NCBI RefSeq assembly: GCF_001984825.2
Contig: NZ_CP043318.1
Location: forward strand, 806,001 to 870,000
Direction of reading: 5' to 3'
Source: Enterobacter chengduensis
GTDB lineage: Bacteria > Pseudomonadota > Gammaproteobacteria > Enterobacterales > Enterobacteriaceae
DNA length: 64,000 nucleotides
Shown: one piece after another, positions 1 to 9,445 of the stretch
Position numbering within the stretch: the first letter of the stretch is position 1
Layout of the letters: each line of letters begins with the position of its first letter
Made by a program: the position numbers and the translations under genes
The notes under the pieces: model-generated
Seen by the model: only the letters and a program-made list of their open reading frames with translations
The model's database searches: none
Told to the model about the DNA's origin: nothing

Positions 1-431
1 TACAGGTCTTTGCCTTTGGTATTCTCCAGGCGAATGCCCATCTCCAGACGGTACGGCTGCATCAGATCCAGCGGGCGCAGTACGCCGTACAGACCCGACA
101 GCATGCGCAGATGCTGCTGGGCAAAATCGAAATCGGCTTCGCTAAAATCTTCCGCCTGCAGGCCGGTGTAGACATCGCCTTTAAACGCCAGAATCGCCTG
201 GCGAGCGTTAGACGGGGTGAAATCCGGATGCCATTCGTGGAATCGGGTCGCGTTAAGATCGGCCAGCTTGTCGCTGATGCTCATCAGCGAGGCGATTTGC
301 GGCGCGGAGAGCCTGCGCGCTTCGCGGATCAGCTGTTGCGAGTGGTCCAGCAGTTCAGGCTGGGTATAGCGCTCGGTGGCGAGCGGGCTCTGGTAGTCGA
401 GCGTTTTTGCAGGTGAAATCAGAATCAGCAT
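1..431 (-). CDS. yaaA: YaaA, peroxide stress resistance protein (5' part, truncated by window edge)
   Basis: This is the N-terminal 143 residues of YaaA (DUF328/UPF0246); the rest lies beyond base 1. The frame opens with [18 protein letters not shown] and continues through [19 protein letters not shown] and [18 protein letters not shown], all typical of the family. In E. coli YaaA is induced by OxyR and lowers free iron during peroxide stress; a DNA-binding role has been proposed. The start ATG at 431 (minus) is the only sensible one for the conserved N-terminus. The gene lies downstream of alsT in the same direction with about 66 bp between them, as in E. coli. The partial state comes from the window, not from mutation. 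Confidence 0.93.
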   Translation of the reverse strand, partial: MLILISPAKTLDYQSPLATERYTQPELLDHSQQLIREARRLSAPQIASLMSISDKLADLNATRFHEWHPDFTPSNARQAILAFKGDVYTGLQAEDFSEADFDFAQQHLRMLSGLYGVLRPLDLMQPYRLEMGIRLENTKGKDL

Positions 432-497
432 ATCCAGTCCTTGCAGGAAATTTAGAGCGACTTTAGCAAAAAATCGCCCTGGATTGATCGATAGCTG

Positions 498-1928
498 TTA
501 TTGCCGGGGCAAATCATCCCACGTGCCGGGGGCAAGCTGCGCGTTAATATCGGGATAGCGGGCGGGATTAAAGACCGGCGGAACGCCGAGCTTCCGCTGA
601 CGAAGATAGTCTCTGGCAATCAGGTTAACCACGGGGGAGAGCAGCAGGATCGTCGTAAGGTTAGTGATCGCCATCAGCGCCATAATGATATCGGCCAGCT
701 GCCAGACCAGCGGCATACTGAGCAAGGAACCGGCTATTACCATCAGTATGACCCCCAGGCGCAGCGTCCCGATGGCGGCGCGTGAGTCGAGCTTCAGGAA
801 AAAAAGGTTATTTTCAGCGTAGAGGTAGTTCACCACAATCGAACTGAAGGCAAACAAGGTCAGGATGAGCGAGACAAATCCTGCTCCCCAGCCGCCCGTC
901 AGGTTCACCAGCGCCTGCTGTAGAAGCTGTATCCCGGCGGTTCCTGACGCATGCGGCACGGGGCCAGCCAGCAGCAAAATCATGGCGCTGGCGGAACAGA
1001 TGATGATGGTATCGGTAAAGACGCCAATCATCTGCACAATGCCCTGTGCGGCCGGGTGCGGCGGCCAGGAAGCGGCGGCGGCGGCCGCGTTAGGGGTTGA
1101 CCCCATACCGGCTTCATTGGAGAACATGCCGCGCTGGAAACCCGCCATCAGCGCCTGGCTGAAGGTGTAGCCCAGCGCCCCGGAGGCCGCCTCGCGCCAG
1201 CCAAAGGCGCTTTTGACGATGGTTGCCATTACGCCCGGCATCAGGTCGATATGCAGTGCGGCGACGAACAGGCTCGCGACAACCCAGAGCAGCGCCATAA
1301 TGGGAACCAGCCACTGCATCAGGCGGGCGACGCCCCTGAGACCGGCAGAAATGGTGAGCAGAACGACGAGAGCTAAAACGAGACCGGCGAGCCATTCCGG
1401 GCAGGAAAAGGCATAGCGCAGGGCATGGGCGACAGAGTTCGCCTGGACGGTATTAAAAATAAGGCCGTACGCGAGCAGTAAAAAAAGCGAGAACAGGACG
1501 CCCATCCAGCGCATCCCCAGACCACGCGCCATGTACCAGGCCGGGCCGCCGCGAAACTGTCCGCTTTTATCCTTCTCTTTGTAGAGTTGCGCGAGCGAAC
1601 TTTCGGCAAAGGAGGTGGCCATTCCAAGTAGCGCCGTTACCCACATCCAGAAGACCGCGCCTGGCCCGCCCGCGCTGATGGCGAGGGCAACGCCCGCCAG
1701 ATTGCCGCTGCCGAGGCGTGCCGCCAGGCTGGTGCAAAGGGCCTGGAATGACGTTAATCCGCCCGGCTGGGGCGTAACGCTGTTTTTCAGACTTCTGCCA
1801 AACTTGCGGATATAGCGAAACTGGATAAACCCGCTGCGTAGCGTAAACCAGATACCTGCTCCCAGAAGCAGGTAGATCATTATCGAACCCCAGAGGACTT
1901 CGTTAATAAAGAAAAAGAAATCAGGCAT
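498..1928 (-). CDS. yaaJ: AlsT/YaaJ, sodium:alanine (glycine) symporter family protein
   Basis: Inner-membrane Na+-coupled amino acid carrier of the AGCS (alanine/glycine:cation symporter) family, 476 residues from the chosen start. The family signatures GGLTSFQALCTSLAARLGSGN, GPGAVFWMW and SNEAGMGSTPNAAAAA are visible among many hydrophobic segments. An in-frame ATG eight codons upstream (1952) would give a longer protein, but the start at 1928 matches the E. coli N-terminus (MPDFFFFINEVLWGS) and has AGAGGG about 8 nt upstream. It lies between yaaA and the divergent talB. Substrate specificity cannot be read from sequence; alanine, glycine or glutamine are the usual family substrates. Confidence 0.92.
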   Translation of the reverse strand: MPDFFFFINEVLWGSIMIYLLLGAGIWFTLRSGFIQFRYIRKFGRSLKNSVTPQPGGLTSFQALCTSLAARLGSGNLAGVALAISAGGPGAVFWMWVTALLGMATSFAESSLAQLYKEKDKSGQFRGGPAWYMARGLGMRWMGVLFSLFLLLAYGLIFNTVQANSVAHALRYAFSCPEWLAGLVLALVVLLTISAGLRGVARLMQWLVPIMALLWVVASLFVAALHIDLMPGVMATIVKSAFGWREAASGALGYTFSQALMAGFQRGMFSNEAGMGSTPNAAAAAASWPPHPAAQGIVQMIGVFTDTIIICSASAMILLLAGPVPHASGTAGIQLLQQALVNLTGGWGAGFVSLILTLFAFSSIVVNYLYAENNLFFLKLDSRAAIGTLRLGVILMVIAGSLLSMPLVWQLADIIMALMAITNLTTILLLSPVVNLIARDYLRQRKLGVPPVFNPARYPDINAQLAPGTWDDLPRQ

Positions 1929-2052
1929 TAACGTCCCTCTTGTTGATGCCAACGTGAATATGTAAGCGCTACCACTGATTGAGCATGCTGTTGCTTAGCA
2001 GCCTGTTAATATTACGAGTTTATCATACTCTGCCTAAGCGCACTGTCTGCGG

Positions 2053-2080
2053 TTGCGCTACCCCTCCGTCGTGTTATCAT
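2053..2080 (+). promoter_or_regulatory. Candidate talB promoter
   Basis: TTGCGC (2053-2058) and TATCAT (2075-2080) are separated by 16 bp, upstream of talB in the 262-bp alsT-talB gap. The spacing and -10 fit sigma-70; the -35 is only fair. No other feature was recognised in this gap. Confidence 0.35.
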
Positions 2081-2190
2081 CAGGGCAGACCGGTTACATC
2101 CCCCTAACAAGTAAACCTGTCATTTTTCCGCTGCAGGCATGCTGTCGGTAGCGTGAATTATCCAGGGCACGTTAAAAGAGAAACACTATC

Positions 2191-3144
2191 ATGACGGATA
2201 AATTGACCTCCCTTCGTCAGTTCACCACTGTCGTAGCTGACACCGGAGATATCGCGGCAATGAAGCTGTACCAGCCGCAGGATGCCACAACCAACCCTTC
2301 TCTGATCCTTAACGCCGCACAGATCCCTGAGTATCGCAAACTGATTGACGACGCAGTGACCTGGGCGAAAGCGCAGAGCAACGACCGCGCGCAGCAGATT
2401 GTGGATGCCACCGACAAGCTGGCCGTGAACATCGGTCTGGAAATCCTGAAGCTGGTTCCTGGCCGTATTTCTACCGAAGTGGATGCGCGTCTCTCCTACG
2501 ACACCGAAGCGTCTATCGCGAAAGCGAAACGTCTGATCAAAATGTACAACGACGCGGGCATCAGCAACGACCGTATCCTGATCAAGCTGGCCTCCACCTG
2601 GCAGGGTATTCGCGCGGCCGAGCAGCTGGAAAAAGACGGTATCAACTGTAACCTGACCCTGCTGTTCTCCTTCGCGCAGGCGCGTGCATGTGCAGAAGCG
2701 GGCGTATACCTGATTTCTCCGTTCGTGGGCCGTATTCTGGACTGGTACAAAGCCAACACCGATAAGAAAGAGTACGCACCGGCTGAAGATCCAGGCGTGG
2801 TTTCTGTGACTGAAATCTACGAATACTACAAACAGCACGGCTATGAGACCGTGGTGATGGGCGCAAGCTTCCGTAACGTCGGTGAAATCATCGAGCTGGC
2901 TGGCTGTGACCGCCTGACCATCGCGCCTGCGCTGCTGAAAGAGCTGGCAGAGAGCGAAGGGACTATCGAGCGTAAGCTGTCCTACACCGGTGAAGTGAAA
3001 GCGCGCCCAGAGCGCATCACGGAATCCGAGTTCCTGTGGCAGCATAACCAGGATCCAATGGCAGTAGACAAACTGGCGGACGGTATCCGCAAGTTTGCTG
3101 TTGACCAGGGCAAACTGGAAAAAATGATCGGCGACCTGCTGTAA
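2191..3144 (+). CDS. talB: Transaldolase B
   Basis: Cytosolic pentose-phosphate enzyme that moves a dihydroxyacetone unit from sedoheptulose 7-phosphate to glyceraldehyde 3-phosphate. The protein has 317 residues, the E. coli length, and is nearly collinear with E. coli TalB from [10 protein letters not shown] to EKMIGDLL. The Schiff-base lysine is Lys132 in the [16 protein letters not shown] motif, and the early DATTNPSL segment is also intact. It stands alone between alsT and mog and is followed by a strong hairpin. Codon use is that of a well-expressed gene. Identification is secure. Confidence 0.98.
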   Translation: MTDKLTSLRQFTTVVADTGDIAAMKLYQPQDATTNPSLILNAAQIPEYRKLIDDAVTWAKAQSNDRAQQIVDATDKLAVNIGLEILKLVPGRISTEVDARLSYDTEASIAKAKRLIKMYNDAGISNDRILIKLASTWQGIRAAEQLEKDGINCNLTLLFSFAQARACAEAGVYLISPFVGRILDWYKANTDKKEYAPAEDPGVVSVTEIYEYYKQHGYETVVMGASFRNVGEIIELAGCDRLTIAPALLKELAESEGTIERKLSYTGEVKARPERITESEFLWQHNQDPMAVDKLADGIRKFAVDQGKLEKMIGDLL

Positions 3145-3150
3145 TCATTC

Positions 3151-3176
3151 CGCGTGACCGGGCGTCCGGTCACGCG
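3151..3176 (+). terminator. Stem-loop after talB
   Basis: A perfect 11-bp stem, CGCGTGACCGG with CCGGTCACGCG around a GCGT loop, begins 6 bp after the talB stop. The following T tract is short (ctgctttccc), so this could be a weak intrinsic terminator or a 3'-end stabiliser. Confidence 0.55.
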
Positions 3177-3254
3177 ACTGCTTTCCCACCCTGTCTGAAT
3201 CCCCTCTCTGCGTGTATCATTCCCTTTAATCAGTACTCTTTGAATGGAATGAAT

Positions 3255-3842
3255 ATGAATACCTTACGCATCGGCCTAGTGTCGATTTCTGACCGCGCCT
3301 CCAGCGGCGTTTACCAGGATAAAGGCATCCCCGCTCTGGAAGAGTGGCTTAGCAGCGCGCTGACCTCCCCGTTTGAGATCCAGACGCGCCTGATCCCTGA
3401 CGAACAGCCGATCATCGAGCAGACGCTTTGCGAGCTGGTGGATGAGATGAGCTGCCACCTTGTGCTGACGACGGGCGGAACCGGCCCCGCGCGCCGCGAC
3501 GTGACGCCGGACGCGACGCTGGCTATCGCCGACCGCGAAATGCCGGGCTTCGGTGAACAGATGCGCCAAATCAGTCTACACTTTGTCCCGACGGCGATTC
3601 TTTCCCGCCAGGTGGGGGTGATCCGCAAGCAGGCGTTGATTCTCAACCTGCCGGGCCAGCCGAAGTCGATCAAAGAGACCCTGGAAGGCCTGAAGGGGGA
3701 GGATGGCAGCGTCATCGTTCACGGCATCTTTGCAAGCGTACCGTATTGTATACAGCTGCTTGACGGTCCTTATGTCGAAACCGATGAGAACGTGGTAGCA
3801 GCTTTTCGTCCTAAAAACGCTCGTCGCGAAACAATCTCCTGA
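3255..3842 (+). CDS. mog: Molybdopterin adenylyltransferase
   Basis: Adenylates molybdopterin, activating it for molybdate insertion in molybdenum cofactor synthesis. The 195-residue product has the MoaB/Mog fold signature TTGGTGPARRDVTPDA and the second conserved segment LNLPGQPKSIKE. The frame is open from ATG 3240 (MNGMN...), but the start at 3255 reproduces the E. coli N-terminus MNTLRIGLVSISDRASSG and has a GGA about 6 nt upstream. It follows talB as in E. coli but probably has its own promoter in the 110-bp gap. In K-12 the next gene is satP; here a transporter gene intervenes. Confidence 0.96.
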   Translation: MNTLRIGLVSISDRASSGVYQDKGIPALEEWLSSALTSPFEIQTRLIPDEQPIIEQTLCELVDEMSCHLVLTTGGTGPARRDVTPDATLAIADREMPGFGEQMRQISLHFVPTAILSRQVGVIRKQALILNLPGQPKSIKETLEGLKGEDGSVIVHGIFASVPYCIQLLDGPYVETDENVVAAFRPKNARRETIS

Positions 3843-3891
3843 AATTAATCAATATGTGACATTAGCTGAAGCGGCGATAGCGTGGTAACGC

Positions 3892-3933
3892 TTTTACGGT
3901 ATAGTAATTTTTTCTTTACGATTACTGTAAAAA
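3892..3933. promoter_or_regulatory. Imperfect inverted repeat upstream of MFS transporter gene
   Basis: TTTTAC...AGTAAT on the left pairs with ATTACTGTAAAA on the right, interrupted by a 4-5 base insertion on the left arm. It lies 32 bp before the transporter start, so it could be an operator or a weak mog terminator. The surrounding DNA is AT-rich. No known binding motif was recognised. Confidence 0.3.
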
Positions 3934-3964
3934 TAAATCCACAATAAACGCATAATGGTTCGCT

Positions 3965-5287
3965 ATGTCACATAACACCCGACCTCTGAATCGTCAGGAC
4001 TACAAAACCCTTACGCTCGCGGCCCTGGGCGGCGCGCTGGAGTTTTACGACTTTATCATCTTCGTCTTCTTCGCCGCCGTGGTGGGGGAGCTCTTCTTCC
4101 CGGCGGATATCCCGGAGTGGCTGCGTCAGGTGCAAACCTTCGGCATTTTTGCTGCCGGGTATCTGGCGCGTCCGCTGGGCGGCATCATCATGGCCCACTT
4201 TGGCGATCTGGTCGGGCGTAAGAAGATGTTTACCCTCAGTATCCTGCTGATGGCCGTGCCGACGCTGGCCATTGGTCTGCTGCCCACCTATGCCTCAATG
4301 GGCATTCTCGCGCCGCTGCTGCTGTTGCTGATGCGCGTCCTGCAGGGGGCGGCGATTGGCGGTGAAGTGCCGGGCGCGTGGGTGTTTGTCGCGGAGCATG
4401 TTCCGGCGCGCCGCATTGGTATCGCCTGCGGAACCTTAACCGCGGGGCTGACCGTCGGGATCCTGCTCGGTTCGGTGGTCGCAACGATTGTGAACACCAG
4501 CATGACGCAGCAGGCCGTACACGACTGGGGCTGGCGGATCCCGTTCCTGCTGGGCGGGGCGTTTGGTCTGGTCGCGATGTACCTGCGCCGCTGGCTGCAG
4601 GAGACGCCGATTTTCCTTGAGATGCAGCAGCGCAAGGCGCTGGCGCAGGAGCTGCCGGTGAAGGCGGTGGTGGTGCGCCATAAAAAAGCGGTGGTGGTGT
4701 CGATGCTGCTCACCTGGCTACTCTCGGCGGGCATCGTGGTGGTGATATTGATGTCCCCGGTATGGCTGCAAAAGCAGTACGGTTTCGCCCCTGCCGTGAC
4801 GCTACAGGCGAACAGCATTGCGACAATCATGCTCTGCTTTGGCTGTCTGGCCGCCGGGCTGGCGGCGGATCGTTTCGGTGCCAGCGTCACCTTTATTGTC
4901 GGCAGCCTGCTGCTGGCCGCATCAAGCTGGGCGTTTTACCATCTTGCAGGCAGCCATCCTGAACAGCTGTTCCTGCTGTACGGCACGGTGGGGCTGTGCG
5001 TGGGCGTAGTGGGTGCTGTGCCTTACGTCATGGTGCGAGCTTTCCCGCCCGAGGTACGCTTCACCGGGATCTCATTTTCCTACAACGTGTCGTATGCCAT
5101 TTTCGGTGGGCTGACGCCGATTGCGGTGACGGTGCTGATGGGCGTGTCTCCCATGGCGCCGGCCTGGTACGTGCTGGCGCTCTCGCTGTTGGGGCTGGGA
5201 TTAGGAGTTTGGTTGGGGCAGATGCGGGGATGTCGTGCCCGCGAGGCGGACACGACAGAGGGATCAGTGTTTTTCACCAATCGGTAA
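3965..5287 (+). CDS. MFS transporter, metabolite:H+ symporter (MHS) type
   Basis: A 440-residue inner-membrane transporter of the major facilitator superfamily. Features of the MHS subfamily (ProP, ShiA, citrate carriers) are visible: GALEFYDFIIFVFFA in helix 1, RPLGGIIMAHFGDLVGRKKMF in the helix 2-3 loop, and GEVPGAWVFVAEHVP around helix 5. About 12 hydrophobic segments can be counted. It is absent from this position in E. coli K-12, so it is an accessory gene between mog and satP. Its last 24 bases overlap the 3' end of the convergent satP, and the tail EADTTEGSVFFTNR is encoded on that overlap. The substrate, likely a small organic acid or zwitterion, is not determinable here. Confidence 0.85.
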   Translation: MSHNTRPLNRQDYKTLTLAALGGALEFYDFIIFVFFAAVVGELFFPADIPEWLRQVQTFGIFAAGYLARPLGGIIMAHFGDLVGRKKMFTLSILLMAVPTLAIGLLPTYASMGILAPLLLLLMRVLQGAAIGGEVPGAWVFVAEHVPARRIGIACGTLTAGLTVGILLGSVVATIVNTSMTQQAVHDWGWRIPFLLGGAFGLVAMYLRRWLQETPIFLEMQQRKALAQELPVKAVVVRHKKAVVVSMLLTWLLSAGIVVVILMSPVWLQKQYGFAPAVTLQANSIATIMLCFGCLAAGLAADRFGASVTFIVGSLLLAASSWAFYHLAGSHPEQLFLLYGTVGLCVGVVGAVPYVMVRAFPPEVRFTGISFSYNVSYAIFGGLTPIAVTVLMGVSPMAPAWYVLALSLLGLGLGVWLGQMRGCRAREADTTEGSVFFTNR

Positions 5288-5830
5288 AACGGTGCGCTCA
5301 AACTGCTCGTTCAGCACTTCACCCATTGCGAGGTAGATAGCGCTCGCGCCGCACACCAGACCAATCCAGCCTGCTACGTGAACGATGCCTTCGTTATCCA
5401 CAAGGTGACCGATCGCCAGGAGGGCGAACAGTACGGTCAGGCTCAGGAAAACGAACTGCAGCATGCGGTTACCTTTCAGGGTGCCGAAGAACATGAACAG
5501 GGTGAAGACGCCCCACAGGCCCAGGTAAACGCCCAGGAAGTGGGCGTTTGCCGCGTCTGCCATGCCCATTTTAGGCAGCAGCAGAATGGCAACCAGGGTC
5601 AGCCAGAAAGAACCGTAAGAGGTGAAGGCGGTTAAGCCGAAGGTGTTGCCTTTCTTATATTCCAGCAGGCCCGCGAAGATTTGCGCGATACCGCCGTAAA
5701 AAATGCCCATCGCCAGGATGATGCCATCCATCGGGAACATCCCGATATTGTGCAGGTTCAGCAGGATAGTGGTCATGCCAAAACCCATCAGGCCCAGCGG
5801 AGCCGGATTAGCCAACTTAGTGTTGCCCAT
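5264..5830 (-). CDS. satP: Acetate/succinate:proton symporter SatP
   Basis: Inner-membrane carrier of the GPR1/FUN34/YaaH family that takes up acetate and succinate with protons. The product is 188 residues, the family length, with the signature NPAPLGLMGFGMTT near the N-terminus and six predicted hydrophobic segments. It is nearly identical in layout to E. coli YaaH. It is convergent with the MFS gene, with a 24-bp overlap of the two coding ends. The upstream 296-bp gap is shared with the divergent dnaK promoters. Confidence 0.96.
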   Translation of the reverse strand: MGNTKLANPAPLGLMGFGMTTILLNLHNIGMFPMDGIILAMGIFYGGIAQIFAGLLEYKKGNTFGLTAFTSYGSFWLTLVAILLLPKMGMADAANAHFLGVYLGLWGVFTLFMFFGTLKGNRMLQFVFLSLTVLFALLAIGHLVDNEGIVHVAGWIGLVCGASAIYLAMGEVLNEQFERTVLPIGEKH

Positions 5831-5976
5831 AAGTCCTCAAAAAAATCATCATTAATATGGTGAAATGGTTAAACCCGCGTCAGTTCTCCCTGACGGGGCG
5901 CGGCATCATAATGGGCGCAATTGATGGCGTCTATGATCTCATCAGGGTGAAATTAAAATTTTTTTTATGCTTCCCC

Positions 5977-6004
5977 CTTGATGGATGCCGCCGCGACCCC
6001 ATCT
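5977..6004 (+). promoter_or_regulatory. dnaK P1, sigma-32 heat-shock promoter
   Basis: CTTGATG (5977-5983) and CCCCATCT (5997-6004) are separated by 13 bp and match the sigma-32 consensus CTTGAAA-N13-15-CCCCATNT; the -10 is a perfect match. The following bases, gtagtcaaccgcagtg, are the same as those downstream of E. coli dnaK P1. Confidence 0.9.
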
Positions 6005-6052
6005 TGTAGTCAACCGCAGTGTGTGGACCTGAAAAAAATCAAATCTGGGCAG

Positions 6053-6079
6053 TTGAAAAAGCACGTTCTGCCCTTATTA
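6053..6079 (+). promoter_or_regulatory. dnaK P2, second sigma-32 promoter
   Basis: TTGAAAAA near 6053 and TGCCCTTATTA near 6069-6079 occupy the position of E. coli dnaK P2 (TTGAAAC and CGCCCCTATTA). The -10 is weaker than at P1. Confidence 0.65.
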
Positions 6080-6126
6080 CAGGTACACAACCACATGTTG
6101 ACTGAATTTTTAGTGGAGACGTTTAG

Positions 6127-8040
6127 ATGGGTAAAATTATTGGTATCGACCTGGGTACGACCAACTCTTGTGTAGCGATTATGGATGGCACTACTGCACG
6201 CGTGCTGGAGAACGCCGAGGGCGATCGCACCACGCCTTCTATCATTGCTTATACCCAGGATGGTGAAACTCTGGTTGGTCAGCCGGCTAAACGTCAGGCA
6301 GTGACAAACCCGCAAAACACCCTGTTTGCGATTAAACGCCTGATCGGTCGCCGCTTCCAGGACGAAGAAGTTCAGCGTGACGTTTCTATCATGCCTTACA
6401 AAATCATCGCGGCAGATAACGGCGATGCATGGCTTGATGTGAAAGGCACCAAAACTGCACCACCGCAGATCTCTGCTGAAGTGCTGAAAAAAATGAAGAA
6501 AACCGCTGAAGATTACCTGGGTGAGCCGGTAACTGAGGCTGTTATCACCGTTCCTGCATACTTCAACGATGCTCAGCGTCAGGCAACCAAAGATGCTGGC
6601 CGTATTGCAGGTCTGGAAGTGAAACGTATCATCAACGAACCAACCGCAGCTGCGCTGGCTTACGGTCTGGATAAAGAAGTCGGCAACCGTACTATCGCGG
6701 TTTACGACCTCGGTGGTGGTACCTTCGATATCTCTATTATCGAAATCGACGAAGTTGACGGCGAAAAAACCTTCGAAGTTCTGGCAACCAACGGTGATAC
6801 CCACCTGGGTGGTGAAGACTTCGATACCCGTCTGATCAACTACCTCGTTGACGAGTTCAAGAAAGATCAGGGCATTGACCTGCGTAACGACCCGCTGGCC
6901 ATGCAGCGCCTGAAAGAAGCCGCTGAGAAAGCGAAGATCGAGCTGTCTTCCGCTCAGCAGACCGACGTGAACCTGCCGTACATCACCGCAGACGCGACCG
7001 GTCCTAAACACATGAACATCAAAGTGACCCGTGCGAAACTGGAAAGCCTGGTCGAAGACCTGGTGAACCGTTCTATCGAGCCGCTGAAAGTTGCTCTGCA
7101 GGACGCTGGCCTGTCCGTATCCGATATCCAGGACGTTATCCTGGTCGGTGGTCAGACCCGTATGCCAATGGTTCAGAAGAAAGTGGCTGAGTTCTTTGGT
7201 AAAGAGCCACGTAAAGACGTTAACCCGGACGAAGCGGTGGCAATCGGTGCTGCGGTTCAGGGTGGCGTACTGACCGGTGAAGTGAAAGACGTACTGCTGC
7301 TGGACGTTACCCCGCTGTCTCTGGGTATCGAAACCATGGGCGGTGTGATGACTGCGCTCATCAACAAAAACACCACCATCCCAACGAAGCACAGCCAGGT
7401 GTTCTCTACCGCTGAAGACAACCAGTCTGCGGTAACCATCCATGTGATTCAGGGTGAGCGTAAGCGTGCGGCGGATAACAAATCTCTGGGTCAGTTCAAC
7501 CTGGACGGTATTAACCCGGCACCGCGCGGCATGCCGCAGATCGAAGTCACCTTCGACATCGATGCTGACGGTATCCTGCACGTGTCTGCGAAAGATAAAA
7601 ACAGCGGTAAAGAGCAGAAGATCACCATCAAGGCATCTTCTGGCCTGAACGAAGCGGAAATCGAAAAAATGGTTCGCGATGCCGAAGCTAACGCGGAATC
7701 CGACCGTAAGTTCGAAGAGCTGGTTCAGACCCGTAACCAGGGCGACCATCTGCTGCACAGCACCCGTAAGCAGGTTGAAGAAGCCGGCGATAAGCTGCCA
7801 GCGGAAGACAAAACTGCAATCGAAGCTGCACTGAGCGCGCTGGAATCCTCACTGAAAGGTGAAGATAAAGCGGACATCGAAGCGAAGATGCAGGAGCTGG
7901 CACAGGCTTCCCAGAAGCTGATGGAAATCGCTCAGCAGCAGCACGCTCAGCAGCAGGCGGGCGCTGACGCTTCGGCGAACAACGCGAAAGACGACGACGT
8001 TGTCGACGCTGAGTTCGAAGAAGTTAAAGATAAAAAATAA
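6127..8040 (+). CDS. dnaK: Chaperone DnaK (Hsp70)
   Basis: ATP-dependent cytosolic chaperone that binds exposed hydrophobic peptides and works with DnaJ and GrpE; it also feeds back on sigma-32. The protein has 637 residues. The actin-like ATPase domain starts [20 protein letters not shown] and contains the phosphate-2 motif [10 protein letters not shown]. The interdomain linker VLLLDVTPL follows near residue 390, then the substrate-binding beta domain and helical lid. The C-terminus ends EEVKDKK, as in E. coli. Codon use is strongly biased, as expected for an abundant protein. It forms an operon with dnaJ 87 bp downstream, behind two sigma-32 promoters. Confidence 0.99.
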   Translation: MGKIIGIDLGTTNSCVAIMDGTTARVLENAEGDRTTPSIIAYTQDGETLVGQPAKRQAVTNPQNTLFAIKRLIGRRFQDEEVQRDVSIMPYKIIAADNGDAWLDVKGTKTAPPQISAEVLKKMKKTAEDYLGEPVTEAVITVPAYFNDAQRQATKDAGRIAGLEVKRIINEPTAAALAYGLDKEVGNRTIAVYDLGGGTFDISIIEIDEVDGEKTFEVLATNGDTHLGGEDFDTRLINYLVDEFKKDQGIDLRNDPLAMQRLKEAAEKAKIELSSAQQTDVNLPYITADATGPKHMNIKVTRAKLESLVEDLVNRSIEPLKVALQDAGLSVSDIQDVILVGGQTRMPMVQKKVAEFFGKEPRKDVNPDEAVAIGAAVQGGVLTGEVKDVLLLDVTPLSLGIETMGGVMTALINKNTTIPTKHSQVFSTAEDNQSAVTIHVIQGERKRAADNKSLGQFNLDGINPAPRGMPQIEVTFDIDADGILHVSAKDKNSGKEQKITIKASSGLNEAEIEKMVRDAEANAESDRKFEELVQTRNQGDHLLHSTRKQVEEAGDKLPAEDKTAIEAALSALESSLKGEDKADIEAKMQELAQASQKLMEIAQQQHAQQQAGADASANNAKDDDVVDAEFEEVKDKK

Positions 8041-8127
8041 TCGCCCTGATGCAGGGTAATTAATCGGCACGGGCGTAGGAGAACTCTCCACGCCCGTGCT
8101 CGCATGTTAAGGGGCTTAAAAAAACCA
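8041..8127 (+). ncRNA. dnaK-dnaJ intergenic hairpin region (tpke11-like)
   Basis: The gap holds a perfect 10-bp inverted repeat, GCACGGGCGT (8067-8076) with ACGCCCGTGC (8090-8099), plus a small CCCTGATGCAGGG hairpin just after the dnaK stop. In E. coli the same gap carries a similar hairpin and a small RNA called tpke11. Here it may attenuate or process the dnaKJ message. Whether a separate RNA exists is inference from position only. Confidence 0.45.
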
Positions 8128-9273
8128 ATGGCAAAGCAAGACTATTACGAGATTTTAGGCGTTCCGAAAACTGCGGAAGAGCGTGAAATCAAAAAGGCGT
8201 ATAAGCGCCTGGCCATGAAATTCCACCCGGACCGTAATCAGGGTGACAAAGAGGCTGAAGCCAAATTTAAAGAGATCAAAGAAGCCTACGAAGTCCTGAC
8301 CGATGCACAAAAGCGTGCGGCCTATGACCAGTACGGTCACGCGGCCTTTGAACAGGGCGGCATGGGCGGCGGTGGATTCGGTGGCGGCGGCTTCGGCGGC
8401 GGCGCTGACTTCAGCGATATCTTTGGCGATGTATTTGGCGACATCTTCGGCGGCGGCCGTGGCCGTCAGCGCGCGGCGCGCGGCGCGGACCTGCGCTACA
8501 ACATGGAGCTGACGCTGGAAGAGGCCGTTCGCGGCGTCACCAAAGAGATCCGTATCCCGACGCTGGAAGAGTGTGACGTTTGCCACGGCAGCGGCGCGAA
8601 AGCGGGTACGCAGCCTCAGACCTGTCCAACCTGCCACGGTTCGGGCCAGGTACAGATGCGTCAGGGCTTCTTTGCGGTACAGCAGGCCTGTCCACACTGT
8701 CACGGACGCGGTACGCTGATTAAAGATCCGTGCACCAAATGCCACGGCCACGGTCGCGTTGAGAAAACCAAGACTCTGTCCGTTAAAATCCCGGCAGGCG
8801 TCGATACGGGCGACCGCATCCGTCTGGCGGGTGAGGGCGAAGCAGGGGAGCACGGCGCACCGGCTGGCGACCTGTACGTTCAGGTGCAGGTGAAACAGCA
8901 CGCTATCTTCGAGCGCGAAGGGAACAACCTGTACTGTGAAGTGCCGATCAACTTCGCGATGGCGGCACTGGGCGGCGAAATCGAAGTCCCGACGCTGGAC
9001 GGTCGCGTGAACCTGAAAGTGCCAGGCGAAACCCAGACCGGCAAGCTGTTCCGCATGCGCGGGAAAGGCGTTAAATCCGTTCGCGGCGGTGCGCAGGGCG
9101 ACCTGCTGTGCCGCGTCGTGGTTGAAACCCCGGTTGGCCTGAACGACAAGCAGAAGCAGCTGCTGAAAGAGCTGCAGGAGAGCTTTGGCGGCCCGACGGG
9201 TGAGAAAAACAGCCCGCGCTCCAAAAGCTTCTTCGATGGCGTCAAAAAATTCTTCGATGATTTGACCCGTTAA
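8128..9273 (+). CDS. dnaJ: Co-chaperone DnaJ (Hsp40)
   Basis: Delivers substrates to DnaK and stimulates its ATPase. The 381-residue protein has a J domain (about 1-70) with HPD in MKFHPDRN, a Gly/Phe-rich region, four zinc-binding repeats ([32 protein letters not shown]), and the C-terminal substrate domains. The start at 8128 gives the known [13 protein letters not shown]-terminus; an upstream in-frame ATG at 8104 adds eight unconserved residues. The Gly/Phe region has one extra GGGGF unit compared with E. coli DnaJ (376 residues), which explains the added length. It is the second gene of the heat-shock operon. Confidence 0.98.
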   Translation: MAKQDYYEILGVPKTAEEREIKKAYKRLAMKFHPDRNQGDKEAEAKFKEIKEAYEVLTDAQKRAAYDQYGHAAFEQGGMGGGGFGGGGFGGGADFSDIFGDVFGDIFGGGRGRQRAARGADLRYNMELTLEEAVRGVTKEIRIPTLEECDVCHGSGAKAGTQPQTCPTCHGSGQVQMRQGFFAVQQACPHCHGRGTLIKDPCTKCHGHGRVEKTKTLSVKIPAGVDTGDRIRLAGEGEAGEHGAPAGDLYVQVQVKQHAIFEREGNNLYCEVPINFAMAALGGEIEVPTLDGRVNLKVPGETQTGKLFRMRGKGVKSVRGGAQGDLLCRVVVETPVGLNDKQKQLLKELQESFGGPTGEKNSPRSKSFFDGVKKFFDDLTR

Positions 9274-9297
9274 TCTGTTCGCAGGTTTTTATTCGCC

Positions 9298-9325
9298 AAG
9301 GCCCGGAAGCAATTCCGGGCCTTTT
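9298..9325 (+). terminator. Intrinsic terminator of dnaKJ
   Basis: An 11-bp stem, AAGGCCCGGAA with TTCCGGGCCTT around a short GCAA loop, is followed by a T tract, 25 bp after the dnaJ stop. Confidence 0.9.
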
Positions 9326-9445
9326 CTATTTATGGGTATTGCTCGGTAAAACTGAATCTATACTCAATATTAATCTGTTTTTGCCGAGTTATATGGCTTG
9401 GTATTATGGTTTTATCGAGGTATTGTTGTAACAGAGAGAATCAAA

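Noticed and set aside
6010..7758. Long leftward open frame (582 codons) opposite dnaK
   Set aside because: It is antisense to dnaK, lacks any known domain, and arises from the biased codon use of this highly expressed gene.
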